In this document: positions 1 through 7,642 of the stretch, piece by piece
How positions within the stretch are numbered: the stretch's first letter is position 1
How the letters are laid out: each line of letters opens with the position of its first letter
Source: JBFMAE01 sp040756085
GTDB taxonomy: Bacteria; Desulfobacterota; BSN033; UBA1163
Reading direction: 5' to 3'
Assembly (NCBI GenBank): GCA_040756085.1
Contig: JBFMAE010000362.1
Location: 1-10,602 of the forward strand
Length of the DNA: 10,602 nt
The notes under the pieces: generated by a model
Seen by the model: only the letters and a program-made list of their open reading frames with translations
Databases searched by the model: none
Told to the model about the DNA's origin: nothing
Position numbers and translations under genes: made by a program

Positions 1-34
1 TTTAAGTCTCTTTTTGCTATTAGGATAGAGTTTA

Positions 35-1225
35 ATGGTTGATCTTTCAGTAGAAATTGGAGGTGTACGATTTAAAAATCCAATCGTTGTTGGCTCCGCC
101 ACACCTACCATGAACGCTCAAGGGATGAGGAAAGGAATCGATGGAGGCGCAGGGGCAGTAATTGCCAAATCTCTGTTTGGAGAATCCGGAAAATTGGGAA
201 GACAATTTCCAAGACCCCGTTTCAAGCTCTTCGATTACAGGGAGTTTCCGGGATATCCGGATAAATTTCCTCATTCCTTCACGCTGCGATCCCTCGAAGA
301 GTGTTCTACCTTTGACTATGATGCTTATATGAAAGACATCAATCAAGCCAAAGAACTTATAAAGGATGCAGGTGTGATCATTGCTAGCCTCTCGGGTGCA
401 ACAATGGACGAGTGGATTACAATGTGTCAGATGGTTAACGAGACAAAGGCTGATTTTGTTGAACTGAATAACTCCTGCCCTTTCGCTGCGGATATGGGGG
501 TCAAGATGGGGGCGGGAGCGGTTGACCTTACTTACCAGTTTGTAAAGGCTTGCAAGGAAGTCTTAAAAAAGCCCTTCAGCGTCAAAATCACGCCTCAAAC
601 GAATGACCCAGTAGCAGTAGCAAAACAGGTAGAGCAAGCTGGGGCTAATGCAGTGAATATGTCTTTCAGGCTCTCTGGAATCATGATTGATATTGAGACA
701 GCCAGGCCTATTCAGTTTGGTTCACAAGGGGGCTATGGAGGCCCTTACCTCATTGGCTACGGATTGAAACTGGTGAGCCAGGCGGCGAAAGAATTGAAAA
801 TTCCGATTATTGCTGGCTTGGGGACCTGGGATTGGCAAGACATCATTCGTTATATCATGGTTGGAGCGACCTTGGTACAATCCGGTGTTGGAATCATGCT
901 CCAAGGTTACAAAGTGTCGGAGAGATGGCTAAATAATATTTTAGCATGGATGGAGGCAAAAGGGTATCAGAATATCGACGAGATCCGGGGCATTGCCCTT
1001 GGCAATATTATTAAGACTGCTGACGTCCCACGAAAGCCCTCGAATGTCGGGATGGTGATCGATACCACAAAGTGTACACGATGTGGCGTCTGCTTGCGGA
1101 GCTGTTTCTATGATGCCATTGCCTTAACCAAAGTTGGTGCAATCATTAATCGAAAGAAATGTGATGTCTGCGGCATGTGCGCTGAGGTCTGCCCAACTTA
1201 TGCTCCCACTCTGACAGGGAACTGA
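35..1225 (+). CDS. PreA-like dihydropyrimidine/dihydroorotate dehydrogenase family protein with two [4Fe-4S] motifs
   Basis: 396 aa. Residues 1-310 form an FMN-binding TIM barrel of the DHOD/dihydropyrimidine dehydrogenase type. The NNSCP motif (145-149) matches the N-x-S-C-P loop of dihydropyrimidine dehydrogenase, whose Cys is the active-site acid, here Cys148. VKITP (183-187) carries the conserved Lys, and the phosphate-binding end is seen in GLGTW (261-265) and GATLVQSGVGI (277-287). The C-terminus holds a two-cluster ferredoxin domain: C347/C350/C353/C357 and C376/C379/C382/C386. The first set ends in CF rather than the usual CP. Cytoplasmic. Family members reduce or oxidise a ring or C=C bond using FMN with electrons through iron-sulfur clusters; the substrate here is unknown. 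No PreT-like NAD(P)H partner is adjacent; the FAD protein starting 11 bases downstream may be the partner (inference). ATG 35 has AGGA at 22-25. The family call is firm, the substrate is not. Confidence 0.88.
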   Translation: MVDLSVEIGGVRFKNPIVVGSATPTMNAQGMRKGIDGGAGAVIAKSLFGESGKLGRQFPRPRFKLFDYREFPGYPDKFPHSFTLRSLEECSTFDYDAYMKDINQAKELIKDAGVIIASLSGATMDEWITMCQMVNETKADFVELNNSCPFAADMGVKMGAGAVDLTYQFVKACKEVLKKPFSVKITPQTNDPVAVAKQVEQAGANAVNMSFRLSGIMIDIETARPIQFGSQGGYGGPYLIGYGLKLVSQAAKELKIPIIAGLGTWDWQDIIRYIMVGATLVQSGVGIMLQGYKVSERWLNNILAWMEAKGYQNIDEIRGIALGNIIKTADVPRKPSNVGMVIDTTKCTRCGVCLRSCFYDAIALTKVGAIINRKKCDVCGMCAEVCPTYAPTLTGN

Positions 1226-1236
1226 AAGGAAAAACT

Positions 1237-2862
1237 TTGGAAGTTCTAACAACAGACGTATTAGTGATTGGGGGAGGAGGGGCAGGAAGCCGGGCCGCCT
1301 ATGAGGCCAAACGGGCTGAGCCCGGCCTGAAAGTGACCATAGTCATGGATGGCCGCTGGGGTATCTGTGGGAGTACATGTTTTTCTGCCTCGGAGGCTTT
1401 GGGAATCAACGCTCCCCTGAATATGGCTGGAGATGGAGATTCTCCAGAGATATTCCTTCAGGATATCTTGGAGACAGGCCTTGGGCTTTCTGATCCGAAG
1501 CTCGGCTGCCTCATTGCCTACGAATCTGGTGACAGAATTCGTGAATTGATCGAACTTGGGGTACACTTCAACTCCCATAAGGGAAAGATCCTCCAGAAGA
1601 AACTTTCTGGATGCACAAAGTCAAGGTCATTATCAAAAGGGGGTCGGACTGGAATTGCAATCGTCACAGCCTTGAAAAAGGCAGCCCTAAGACTTGGTGT
1701 GGAGGCCATCGAAGGAATCCGATTGGTTGATCTGATAACTGATGGAGAAGGAGTCTTCGGAGCTTTGGGAATCCATCGGGGGAAAGAGATACGAATCTTA
1801 GCTCGTGCTGTTATATTAGCTTGTGGAGGTGCAGGAAGAATATTCCCGCACAATATCAATCCTACTTCTCTTCACGGAGATGGGTTTGCTATGGCTTATC
1901 GTGCAGGGGCGATCTTAACCAATATGGAATTTATCCAGATCGGGCCCGGTGTCGTTTATCCAAAGATGAAATTTATCATCCATTCCCACATGTGGAATTT
2001 TCATCCTCGTTTGAGGAACAGTTTGGGAAAGGAATTCCTTTCTGACTACCTTCCGGCTGGAATGTCCAAAGATGAAATCCTTTCACTTAAATCGATGTCC
2101 TTTCCTTTTTCGGTTCGGACAGTCGCTCGATATGTTGACATTGCTATATCAAAAGAAATCCTTGCAGGTAGGAATTCGCCGCATGGAGGAGTGCTCTTTG
2201 ATGTCACCCACGTCTCAGAGGCTGACCTCTCGGCCAAATCTCCAGTAACGTTTCAGGCATTTCTGAGAAATGGCATAAACCTTTCTAAGGAATTGATCGA
2301 AATTGCACCATTGGTTCAAAGTTTCAATGGGGGAGTCAAGATCAATGAAGATGGAGCCACAAATATCCCTGGCCTTTTTGCCGCTGGAGAGGTGTCAGGT
2401 GGCGTTCACGGTGCCGACCGGCCGGGGGGAAATAATCTGACAGATTCTCAGGTTTTTGGGTATCGAGGAGGGAGGGCAGCAGCCAAGTTTGCCGCTCAAA
2501 GAACAAGGAAACCTCCTCAAGAAATCCCTAATCATCGGTCTATTTCACTAAATAAACCAAAAGGAATCTCGCAAATTCAGAAGGCGATAGGGAATTCGCT
2601 CATGGTAGTGAGGTCGGGCTATGGCTTAGAAGAATTACTCCAAAGAGTGAACCAATTTCGGGAAGAGAACCCCTTGATGGATCTTGGGATGGAAAATTTC
2701 CTCCTCGTTACAGAGATGATTGCTCGATCTGCGCTACTCCGTGCAGAAAGCCGAGGTGTCCACTATCGTGAGGATTACCCAGAAAGCAGTTCTTCCTTTT
2801 TGAAAAGGACCCATATCCAAAAAAAAGAAGATCAAAGCATGAAGGCATTTCTGGCGAATTAA
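1237..2862 (+). CDS. FAD-dependent oxidoreductase of the fumarate reductase/succinate dehydrogenase flavoprotein family, non-canonical active site
   Basis: 541 aa, close to the FrdA/NadB length. The start is TTG with AAAGGA at 1225-1230, six bases away. An N-terminal Rossmann motif (IGGGGAG, 11-17) binds FAD. HGDGFAMAYRAGA (213-225), GLFAAGEVSGGVHGADRPGGN (379-399, two adjoining motifs) and ESRGVHYREDYPE (504-516) are family hallmarks. Three things differ from true fumarate reductases. The SHT motif, whose His binds FAD covalently in FrdA/SdhA, is replaced around 46-51 (GSTCFS), so FAD should be non-covalent. The substrate-side HPTG after MEFxQ is replaced by IGPG (235-238). The RGEGG segment with the proton-shuttle Arg is not seen near 258-272. 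So the family fold is clear but a fumarate or aspartate substrate is unlikely. No signal peptide is visible, so it is probably cytoplasmic. It may exchange electrons with the iron-sulfur protein just upstream (inference from adjacency). Confidence 0.82.
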   Translation: MEVLTTDVLVIGGGGAGSRAAYEAKRAEPGLKVTIVMDGRWGICGSTCFSASEALGINAPLNMAGDGDSPEIFLQDILETGLGLSDPKLGCLIAYESGDRIRELIELGVHFNSHKGKILQKKLSGCTKSRSLSKGGRTGIAIVTALKKAALRLGVEAIEGIRLVDLITDGEGVFGALGIHRGKEIRILARAVILACGGAGRIFPHNINPTSLHGDGFAMAYRAGAILTNMEFIQIGPGVVYPKMKFIIHSHMWNFHPRLRNSLGKEFLSDYLPAGMSKDEILSLKSMSFPFSVRTVARYVDIAISKEILAGRNSPHGGVLFDVTHVSEADLSAKSPVTFQAFLRNGINLSKELIEIAPLVQSFNGGVKINEDGATNIPGLFAAGEVSGGVHGADRPGGNNLTDSQVFGYRGGRAAAKFAAQRTRKPPQEIPNHRSISLNKPKGISQIQKAIGNSLMVVRSGYGLEELLQRVNQFREENPLMDLGMENFLLVTEMIARSALLRAESRGVHYREDYPESSSSFLKRTHIQKKEDQSMKAFLAN

Positions 2863-2902
2863 TCAGTAAGTGCGTGAGGTAATAGCATTTAAGGCGGCCT
2901 GT

Positions 2903-2907
2903 AAGGA
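2903..2907 (+). promoter_or_regulatory. Shine-Dalgarno AAGGA deciding the start of the first RraA-type gene
   Basis: AAGGA lies six bases before ATG 2914. A TTG at 2908 in the same frame directly abuts it with no spacing, so the ATG is the better start. Confidence 0.6.
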
Positions 2908-2913
2908 TTGAAC

Positions 2914-3585
2914 ATGAATGCCGATGAGTTTGACAAAACATATCGAAGGCGCTTAGAGAGGCTTTCCACGACTAATCTTTCTGATGCGTTGGATAAGATT
3001 GGGCTAAAAGGGGCTGTGATTGGGATTCGGCCCTTTTTTGGAATGCCGAAGGTGATCGGCCGTGCCGTCACCATCAAAATGACTGCAGTAGGGATGGTAA
3101 AATCGAAAAGACATCTCGGGATTGATGCCATTGCCTCGGCCAATGTCGGAGATGTCATTACCATTGATAACCGGGGAGATATTCATAACAACTGCTGGGG
3201 AGAGATCCTCTCCTGTGCAGCCAAGGCGAAGGGAATCTCTGGCGTCTTCATCGATGGAGCTGCGCGGGATATAGAAGCCTGTCAGGAAATGGGTTTCCCG
3301 GTCTTCGCACGGGGAGTCGTCCCCATCACAGCACGAGGGAGGATCATACAGGAGGATTATAACTGTTTAATCCGGCTCGGAGATGTCCAAGTCCGACCCG
3401 GTGACATCCTGGTAGGAGATGTTAATGGAATTATCGTCATTCCTGTTGAGGCGGTCGCCGAAGTGCTTTCGGAGGCAGAAAAGATCCTTGAAAAAGAGGA
3501 ATTGATGAAAGCGGATATCCTTGCAGGAATGGATATTTTAGAGGTAGATAGAAAATATAATTACGAGCAGATGCTTAAGAAGTAG
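2914..3585 (+). CDS. RraA family protein (HMG/CHA aldolase-like), copy 1
   Basis: 223 aa, the usual length for the RraA/class II 4-hydroxy-4-methyl-2-oxoglutarate (HMG) aldolase family. The core motif is CWGEILS (94-100) followed by DGAARD (114-119); Arg118-Asp119 correspond to the Arg-Asp pair that holds the divalent metal and substrate in HMG/CHA aldolase. The C-terminal RPGDILVGD-NGIIVIP segment (161-177) is also typical. Family enzymes cleave 4-hydroxy-2-oxo acids by retro-aldol reaction to pyruvate and can decarboxylate oxaloacetate; E. coli RraA itself lacks this role and binds RNase E. Retention of the Arg-Asp pair and the catabolic neighbours favour an enzyme. It lies 51 bases after the flavoprotein gene and 15 bases before a second copy of the same family, which looks like an old tandem duplication. 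Exact substrate unknown. Confidence 0.85.
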   Translation: MNADEFDKTYRRRLERLSTTNLSDALDKIGLKGAVIGIRPFFGMPKVIGRAVTIKMTAVGMVKSKRHLGIDAIASANVGDVITIDNRGDIHNNCWGEILSCAAKAKGISGVFIDGAARDIEACQEMGFPVFARGVVPITARGRIIQEDYNCLIRLGDVQVRPGDILVGDVNGIIVIPVEAVAEVLSEAEKILEKEELMKADILAGMDILEVDRKYNYEQMLKK

Positions 3586-3600
3586 AGGGAGGGACAAGCT

Positions 3601-4266
3601 ATGGAAATTTTAAGGACAGATAGAAATGTGATCCAGGAGTTTCTATCTCTTTCCACAGCGACGATTTCAGATGCCCTCGACCGATTCGGCCTGAGAGGGG
3701 GATGTGAAGGTATTCTTCCCATTGTTCCAGGCGCAAAGATGGCAGGTTCTGCTTTTACGGTCCGTTATGTTCCTGTAGGAGAGGTCAAAGGCACAGTCGG
3801 AGATTATATCGATTTGGCTCAGCCTGGAGATGTCATTGTCCTCGACAATGATGGCCGAATGGATTGTACGGTTTGGGGCGATATCCTTACTTTGACGGCT
3901 AAGCTGAAAGACATTGCCGGAACGGTGATTGATGGAGTCTGTCGAGATGTCCCCAATATATTGAGAGAACAGTACCCGGTCTTTTCTCGGGGGAGATTCA
4001 TGATGACAGGAAAAGATCGGGTGATGGTAGAGGCGATGCACGTTACTGTTTCCATCGGAAGGGTCCAGGTCAAACCAGGGGATATCCTTGTGGGGGATGA
4101 CAGTGGGGTCGTCGTCATTCCCTGGGAAAAGGCTTCAGAGGTCTTAAGGATGGCTCAGGAAATCGAAAAGGTTGAAACCCTTATCGAAGATGCTGTTCGG
4201 AGCGGCCTCTCTTTGAAGGAGGCGAGGGAGAAGTACCGTTATCACTCCTTGCAGTCCAAGAAATAA
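3601..4266 (+). CDS. RraA family protein (HMG/CHA aldolase-like), copy 2
   Basis: 221 aa. Start ATG 3601 is preceded by GGGAGGGA (3588-3595). It has the family core: STATISDALDRFGLRG near 18-33, VWGDIL (91-96, Asp in place of the Glu seen in the other two copies) and DGVCRD (111-116) with the metal/substrate Arg115-Asp116. KPGDILVGDDSGVVVIP (158-174) closes the domain. It resembles copy 1 more than the third copy at 5757 in length and in the opening STxTxSDALDxxGL motif, so the two adjacent genes probably arose by duplication and then diverged. Expected activity is retro-aldol cleavage or oxaloacetate-type decarboxylation in the cytoplasm. The WGE-to-WGD change may alter substrate or metal handling (inference). 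Confidence 0.85.
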   Translation: MEILRTDRNVIQEFLSLSTATISDALDRFGLRGGCEGILPIVPGAKMAGSAFTVRYVPVGEVKGTVGDYIDLAQPGDVIVLDNDGRMDCTVWGDILTLTAKLKDIAGTVIDGVCRDVPNILREQYPVFSRGRFMMTGKDRVMVEAMHVTVSIGRVQVKPGDILVGDDSGVVVIPWEKASEVLRMAQEIEKVETLIEDAVRSGLSLKEAREKYRYHSLQSKK

Positions 4267-4284
4267 GGATTGAAACATTCCTAT

Positions 4285-4288
4285 GAGG
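4285..4288 (+). promoter_or_regulatory. Shine-Dalgarno GAGG deciding the dehydratase start
   Basis: TGAGG sits five bases before ATG 4294. The upstream in-frame TTG at 4270 directly abuts its own AAGGA with zero spacing, which is too close. Confidence 0.5.
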
Positions 4289-4293
4289 CTCCT

Positions 4294-5739
4294 ATGTCCA
4301 GATTTTCTGATGAGCCTGCTGTTAAAAAATTGCTTCCTTTATTTAGCTCCAATCCCTGGAAACCTTATACCCTGAGTGAATTGATCCAAATCGCGGAAAC
4401 CCATGATCTTCCTTTAAGTCATCATATTGTGGCTCAGGCCATGGTGCAGGAGGAGCTTTCCTATGAAGCCCTCCTCAAAAGCGTCATGGATGCATTCCAA
4501 CATAATCTCAAGGCTTGTGAAATCGGTCTCTCACATGGTAAAAGTTTTCTCTTAGGATCGGTGGCTTCAGAGCTTTCCCAGGAGAACCGCAGGAGACCCG
4601 CTTTGATCAATGATGAACTGATTAACCGTGCCCTCACCTATACCCTGGCTACCGAGGTAGGAAATCACGAAGTTGGCTTGAGGCCTTGCGCTGGGACCGG
4701 AGATTCATGTCCCTATACTGGACTAATCCGATCTCTTCTCGAATATCCTTACCCCTGGGAGCGAATCGCTCAAGTGACTGCACTCATCTTGAAGATTGGA
4801 AGCTTCTTTCGAGTAGGTAAATTAACAACGGGTTGCAACATGGAGGGATTAGGGGCAGGAGCTGCAGCAACCGCGGCTGCGCTGACCGACCTCAGGGGCG
4901 GAACAGCAGTTCAAGTGGGAAAGGCTATCGTCCTTGCACTCTCTCCTACCCTTGCCGTTCCATGCACTCCTCGTGTCATGGTACCCGGTCTCTGCGCCAC
5001 CCACATCACCGGAGCAATCCTTATTGGGAATCAAGCTTCCAACCTCGTCCTCAAGACATCCCTTCCCGTCCTTACTGATGTCGATGTGATGCTGGCGTTA
5101 GCGGCCCGTGTTCATAAAGAGGTCGCCTCTGTGATTACACCCCTCAATATTCACTACCTTCGCCCTTTCTTTGAAAAGAACTCTGATGTGGAAAAGCTTA
5201 TTCCTGACAGCGTTCACCAGAAAGAGGAACAAGAAAAGAAGGAGGTTCTGGAGGAAGCTCGAGCAGAAGTTCGCAAGTTGGCTGCTCAGGGCGGTTCTAT
5301 CTCCCAGGCTTTGGGCGATGTGGTCATCGGTGGAAGCAGTCTGGCTGTCGGCTCCCCGACAAACATGGGAAGGATTTGTCACGAACTGGTTCAGGGGAAG
5401 ATTATAGGAATTCGGATTGAGTTGACACTCGATCTTTTTTCGAGAAGAGCCATCAATGTACCGGGGATCTTAATGGGAGCGCTGTATGGGGTCAACACCC
5501 AGGATATTGAAAGTTATCGAGAGGTCATGCCAGATGTACTCCATCGAAAAATACCAGTAGAACTAATCCAGGTTGAAGAACCAGAGGTTCAGCGAATTTG
5601 GATTCAAGCCACAGAACAGAACGCAATGGTCGATTCACGGAATCGAGGGGGAGGCAGGATCTCGATCAATGACGCCCTCCCTTCCCGCCAGGAAGCGCTT
5701 GCTGCTGCTAAACGTTTAGGGATTGTGGTTGTCCCATGA
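4294..5739 (+). CDS. Iron-sulfur-dependent serine-dehydratase-like protein (alpha domain, then beta-like domain)
   Basis: 481 aa from ATG 4294 (489 if TTG 4270 is used). Residues 25-290 match the alpha domain of [4Fe-4S] L-serine dehydratases: TLSELIQIAETHDLPLSHHI near 26-45, a CPYTG turn (139-143), GCNMEG (180-185) followed by AAATAAALTDLRGGT. Cys181, Cys224 and Cys234 have spacing 43 and 10, almost identical to the cluster ligands Cys343/385/396 (42 and 11) described for the Legionella enzyme, so a dehydratase-type [4Fe-4S] cluster is expected. Residues about 340-460 look like the beta domain (SSLAVGSPTNMGR; RIELTLDLF...GILMGALYGVN; RGGGRISI), reversing the beta-alpha order of SdaA. The family removes water (then ammonia from serine) from 2- or 3-hydroxy acids; 2-(hydroxymethyl)glutarate dehydratase belongs here too. 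Among aldolases, a hydroxy acid rather than serine is plausible (inference). The stop overlaps ATGA at 5736. Confidence 0.75.
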   Translation: MSRFSDEPAVKKLLPLFSSNPWKPYTLSELIQIAETHDLPLSHHIVAQAMVQEELSYEALLKSVMDAFQHNLKACEIGLSHGKSFLLGSVASELSQENRRRPALINDELINRALTYTLATEVGNHEVGLRPCAGTGDSCPYTGLIRSLLEYPYPWERIAQVTALILKIGSFFRVGKLTTGCNMEGLGAGAAATAAALTDLRGGTAVQVGKAIVLALSPTLAVPCTPRVMVPGLCATHITGAILIGNQASNLVLKTSLPVLTDVDVMLALAARVHKEVASVITPLNIHYLRPFFEKNSDVEKLIPDSVHQKEEQEKKEVLEEARAEVRKLAAQGGSISQALGDVVIGGSSLAVGSPTNMGRICHELVQGKIIGIRIELTLDLFSRRAINVPGILMGALYGVNTQDIESYREVMPDVLHRKIPVELIQVEEPEVQRIWIQATEQNAMVDSRNRGGGRISINDALPSRQEALAAAKRLGIVVVP

Positions 5740-5744
5740 AGACA

Positions 5745-5750
5745 AAAGGA
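5745..5750 (+). promoter_or_regulatory. Shine-Dalgarno AAAGGA deciding the start of the third RraA-type gene
   Basis: AAAGGA lies six bases before ATG 5757. The alternative ATG 5736 overlaps the previous stop as ATGA but has no comparable site; the added seven residues are polar and not family-like. Confidence 0.6.
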
Positions 5751-5756
5751 AAACAA

Positions 5757-6431
5757 ATGGACCCGCACGTGATTAAAGACATTCCTCGACCCTCTCCACA
5801 TCTTATCAGGAAACTGACAAGTTTTGAAACGGCTACCGTCCATGAAGCCTCTGGTGGAAAGGGTGCCCTTACAAGTGACATAAAACCAATTGATCGTAAT
5901 AGTCGTCTATATGGTCCATCGCTTACCGTCTTCTGCCGGCCTGGAGATAATCTTATCATCCACAAGGCCATTTACGTCGCAGAACCGGGAGACGTCCTTG
6001 TCGTAACTGCAGGAGGATATGTTGAAGCGGGCCCCTGGGGAGAAATTATGACAATAGCAGCTCAGGCAAGAGGCATTGCAGGGTTGATTATTGACGGTTC
6101 CGTACGAGATTCGAGTTTCATCATCGAGTCGAAGTTTCCGGTCTTTTCAAGGGGCTTATCCATTAAGGGCACCTCCAAGGAATGCTTAGGACTAATAAAC
6201 TACCCGATCTGTATCGGTGGTGTAACCATTCATCCTGGAGATGTCGTTTTAGGTGATGCTGATGGAGTGGTTGTGGTGGCTTACCAAGATTTACCTATAG
6301 TTTTAGAAAAGTGCAAGCTCCGTAAGGAAAAGGAAGAAAAAATCAAACAGGAGCTCAAAATGGGGAAGTCAACCCTTGAACTCTATGGGTTTGATCAGAT
6401 TCTTCAAACAAAGGGACTAAAGGAAGCATAG
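5757..6431 (+). CDS. 4-carboxy-4-hydroxy-2-oxoadipate aldolase-like protein (RraA family, copy 3)
   Basis: 224 aa from ATG 5757 (231 from ATG 5736). The N-terminus IKDIPRPSPHLIRKL and ATVHEASGGKGAL (26-38) resemble CHA aldolase/oxaloacetate decarboxylases of the LigK/GalC type, as do GDNLIIHKAI (63-72), GPWGEIMTIAAQARGIAGL (92-110) and DGSVRD (113-118) with the metal/substrate Arg117-Asp118. Known members cleave 4-carboxy-4-hydroxy-2-oxoadipate to pyruvate and oxaloacetate and decarboxylate oxaloacetate, in gallate and protocatechuate 4,5-cleavage routes. No ring-cleavage dioxygenase is present here, so the substrate may be another branched 4-hydroxy-2-oxo acid (inference). It is clearly divergent from the two copies upstream (GPWGEIM versus CWGEIL/VWGDIL) and separated from them by the dehydratase, so it probably has a distinct job. 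The C-terminal 40 residues are charged and likely helical. Confidence 0.83.
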   Translation: MDPHVIKDIPRPSPHLIRKLTSFETATVHEASGGKGALTSDIKPIDRNSRLYGPSLTVFCRPGDNLIIHKAIYVAEPGDVLVVTAGGYVEAGPWGEIMTIAAQARGIAGLIIDGSVRDSSFIIESKFPVFSRGLSIKGTSKECLGLINYPICIGGVTIHPGDVVLGDADGVVVVAYQDLPIVLEKCKLRKEKEEKIKQELKMGKSTLELYGFDQILQTKGLKEA

Positions 6432-6460
6432 ATTTCCGAGAATTAAAGGACAAAATTGAA

Positions 6461-7642
6461 ATGACCGCATCAAAGATTCATCCTTTCTTCTCTCCCAAAA
6501 AGATCCCTTTCGGCCTTAACTCAATAAAAGAATTGGGAGTTGAAGCTAAGGCATTGGGTGGATCAAAGGCTATAATCGTAACTGACTCAGGGGTTATTAA
6601 GGCAGGACTGATTGATTTTATTAAACCTTCTCTCGAGTCCCAAAATGTCTCCTACATTATTTATGATAAGGTAACACCTGATCCTCCAACGACTGTCGTG
6701 GATGAATGCGTCCAATGGATTAAGGAGCATGGGATAGACATGGTCATTGGCTTCGGAGGAGGGAGTTCTCTTGATACGGCTAAAGGGGCTGCCATCATGG
6801 CGGTGAACCATGGGACAATCCTCGACTACTGCGGTAAATCCCTTGTTCCCAAACCGGGCCTCCCCAAAATATTAGTCCCCACCACTGCAGGAACAGGAAG
6901 TGAGGTGACGAATGTTTTGATTATAATTTCCGAAAAGGAAAGAATGAAGCGGGCACTCTACAGCGATTATGCCCTTGCCGATGTTGCTATAGTCGATCCC
7001 ATGCTCACCCTTTCCATGCCGCCAGCGGTCACTGCTGACACGGGGATGGATGCCCTCGTCCATGCCATTGAAACTTTTGTGGCTACAACCGCTACTCCCT
7101 TTTCAAACATTTTGGCCATTGAAGCTATTCGCCTCATTGCTAAAAACCTACCGATCGTTTATGCTAAGGGCGAGTGTCTGGAGGCACGTTATCACATGGT
7201 TTTGGGTTCTCTCTTGGCTGGACTCGCTTTCGGTAGTGGTGGGTTAGGTGCTGTCCATGCATTGGCCTATCCATTGAGCACAATATATCACCTCTCCCAT
7301 GGTAGAACCAATGCCATGATGTTGCCTCATGTGATGGCTTTCAACTTCATCGGAGGAGTTGAGAAGTATGGAAAGATTGCTGAGGCTATGGGAGCAAGAA
7401 TGGAAAGGTTATCCTCCATCGAAAGAGCAAAAGCCTCAATAATTGAGGTGAGAAGTCTTCTAAGCCAAGTCGAAATATCATACCAATTAAAAGATTATGG
7501 AATCAAAAAAGAGGATATTTCCCAATTGACTATGGAGGGAATGAAGTATTCGAGGCTATTCATTCCGAACCCAAGGAATTTAAACGAGGAAGATGTCAAA
7601 AAAATTTATACCGAGGCCTGGCAATCTTATGGATCAGATTGA
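6461..7642 (+). CDS. Iron-containing (type III) alcohol dehydrogenase
   Basis: 393 aa, the normal length. The dinucleotide-binding motif GGGSSLDTAK (99-108) and TTAGTGSE (141-148) are intact. The metal ligands Asp197, His201 (TGMDALVHAIE), His266 (GAVHALAYPL) and His280 (LSHGRTNA) match positions Asp196/His200/His263/His277 of FucO, so an active Fe(II)- or Zn-dependent NAD(P)-linked enzyme is expected. It interconverts an alcohol or 2-/3-/4-hydroxy acid with the aldehyde or oxo acid. In this operon it could oxidise a hydroxymethyl group or reduce an aldehyde released by an aldolase (inference). ATG 6461 follows AAAGGA (6445-6450) by ten bases. Its 3' end overlaps the next gene by 14 bases if that gene starts at 7629. 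Confidence 0.92.
   Translation: MTASKIHPFFSPKKIPFGLNSIKELGVEAKALGGSKAIIVTDSGVIKAGLIDFIKPSLESQNVSYIIYDKVTPDPPTTVVDECVQWIKEHGIDMVIGFGGGSSLDTAKGAAIMAVNHGTILDYCGKSLVPKPGLPKILVPTTAGTGSEVTNVLIIISEKERMKRALYSDYALADVAIVDPMLTLSMPPAVTADTGMDALVHAIETFVATTATPFSNILAIEAIRLIAKNLPIVYAKGECLEARYHMVLGSLLAGLAFGSGGLGAVHALAYPLSTIYHLSHGRTNAMMLPHVMAFNFIGGVEKYGKIAEAMGARMERLSSIERAKASIIEVRSLLSQVEISYQLKDYGIKKEDISQLTMEGMKYSRLFIPNPRNLNEEDVKKIYTEAWQSYGSD

Noticed and set aside
2908..2913. TTG start for the first RraA-type gene
   Set aside because: It directly abuts the Shine-Dalgarno AAGGA with no spacing; ATG 2914 is spaced correctly.
4833..5407. Secondary + and minus readings inside the dehydratase gene
   Set aside because: Low-complexity shadows of the real gene without start signals or family motifs.
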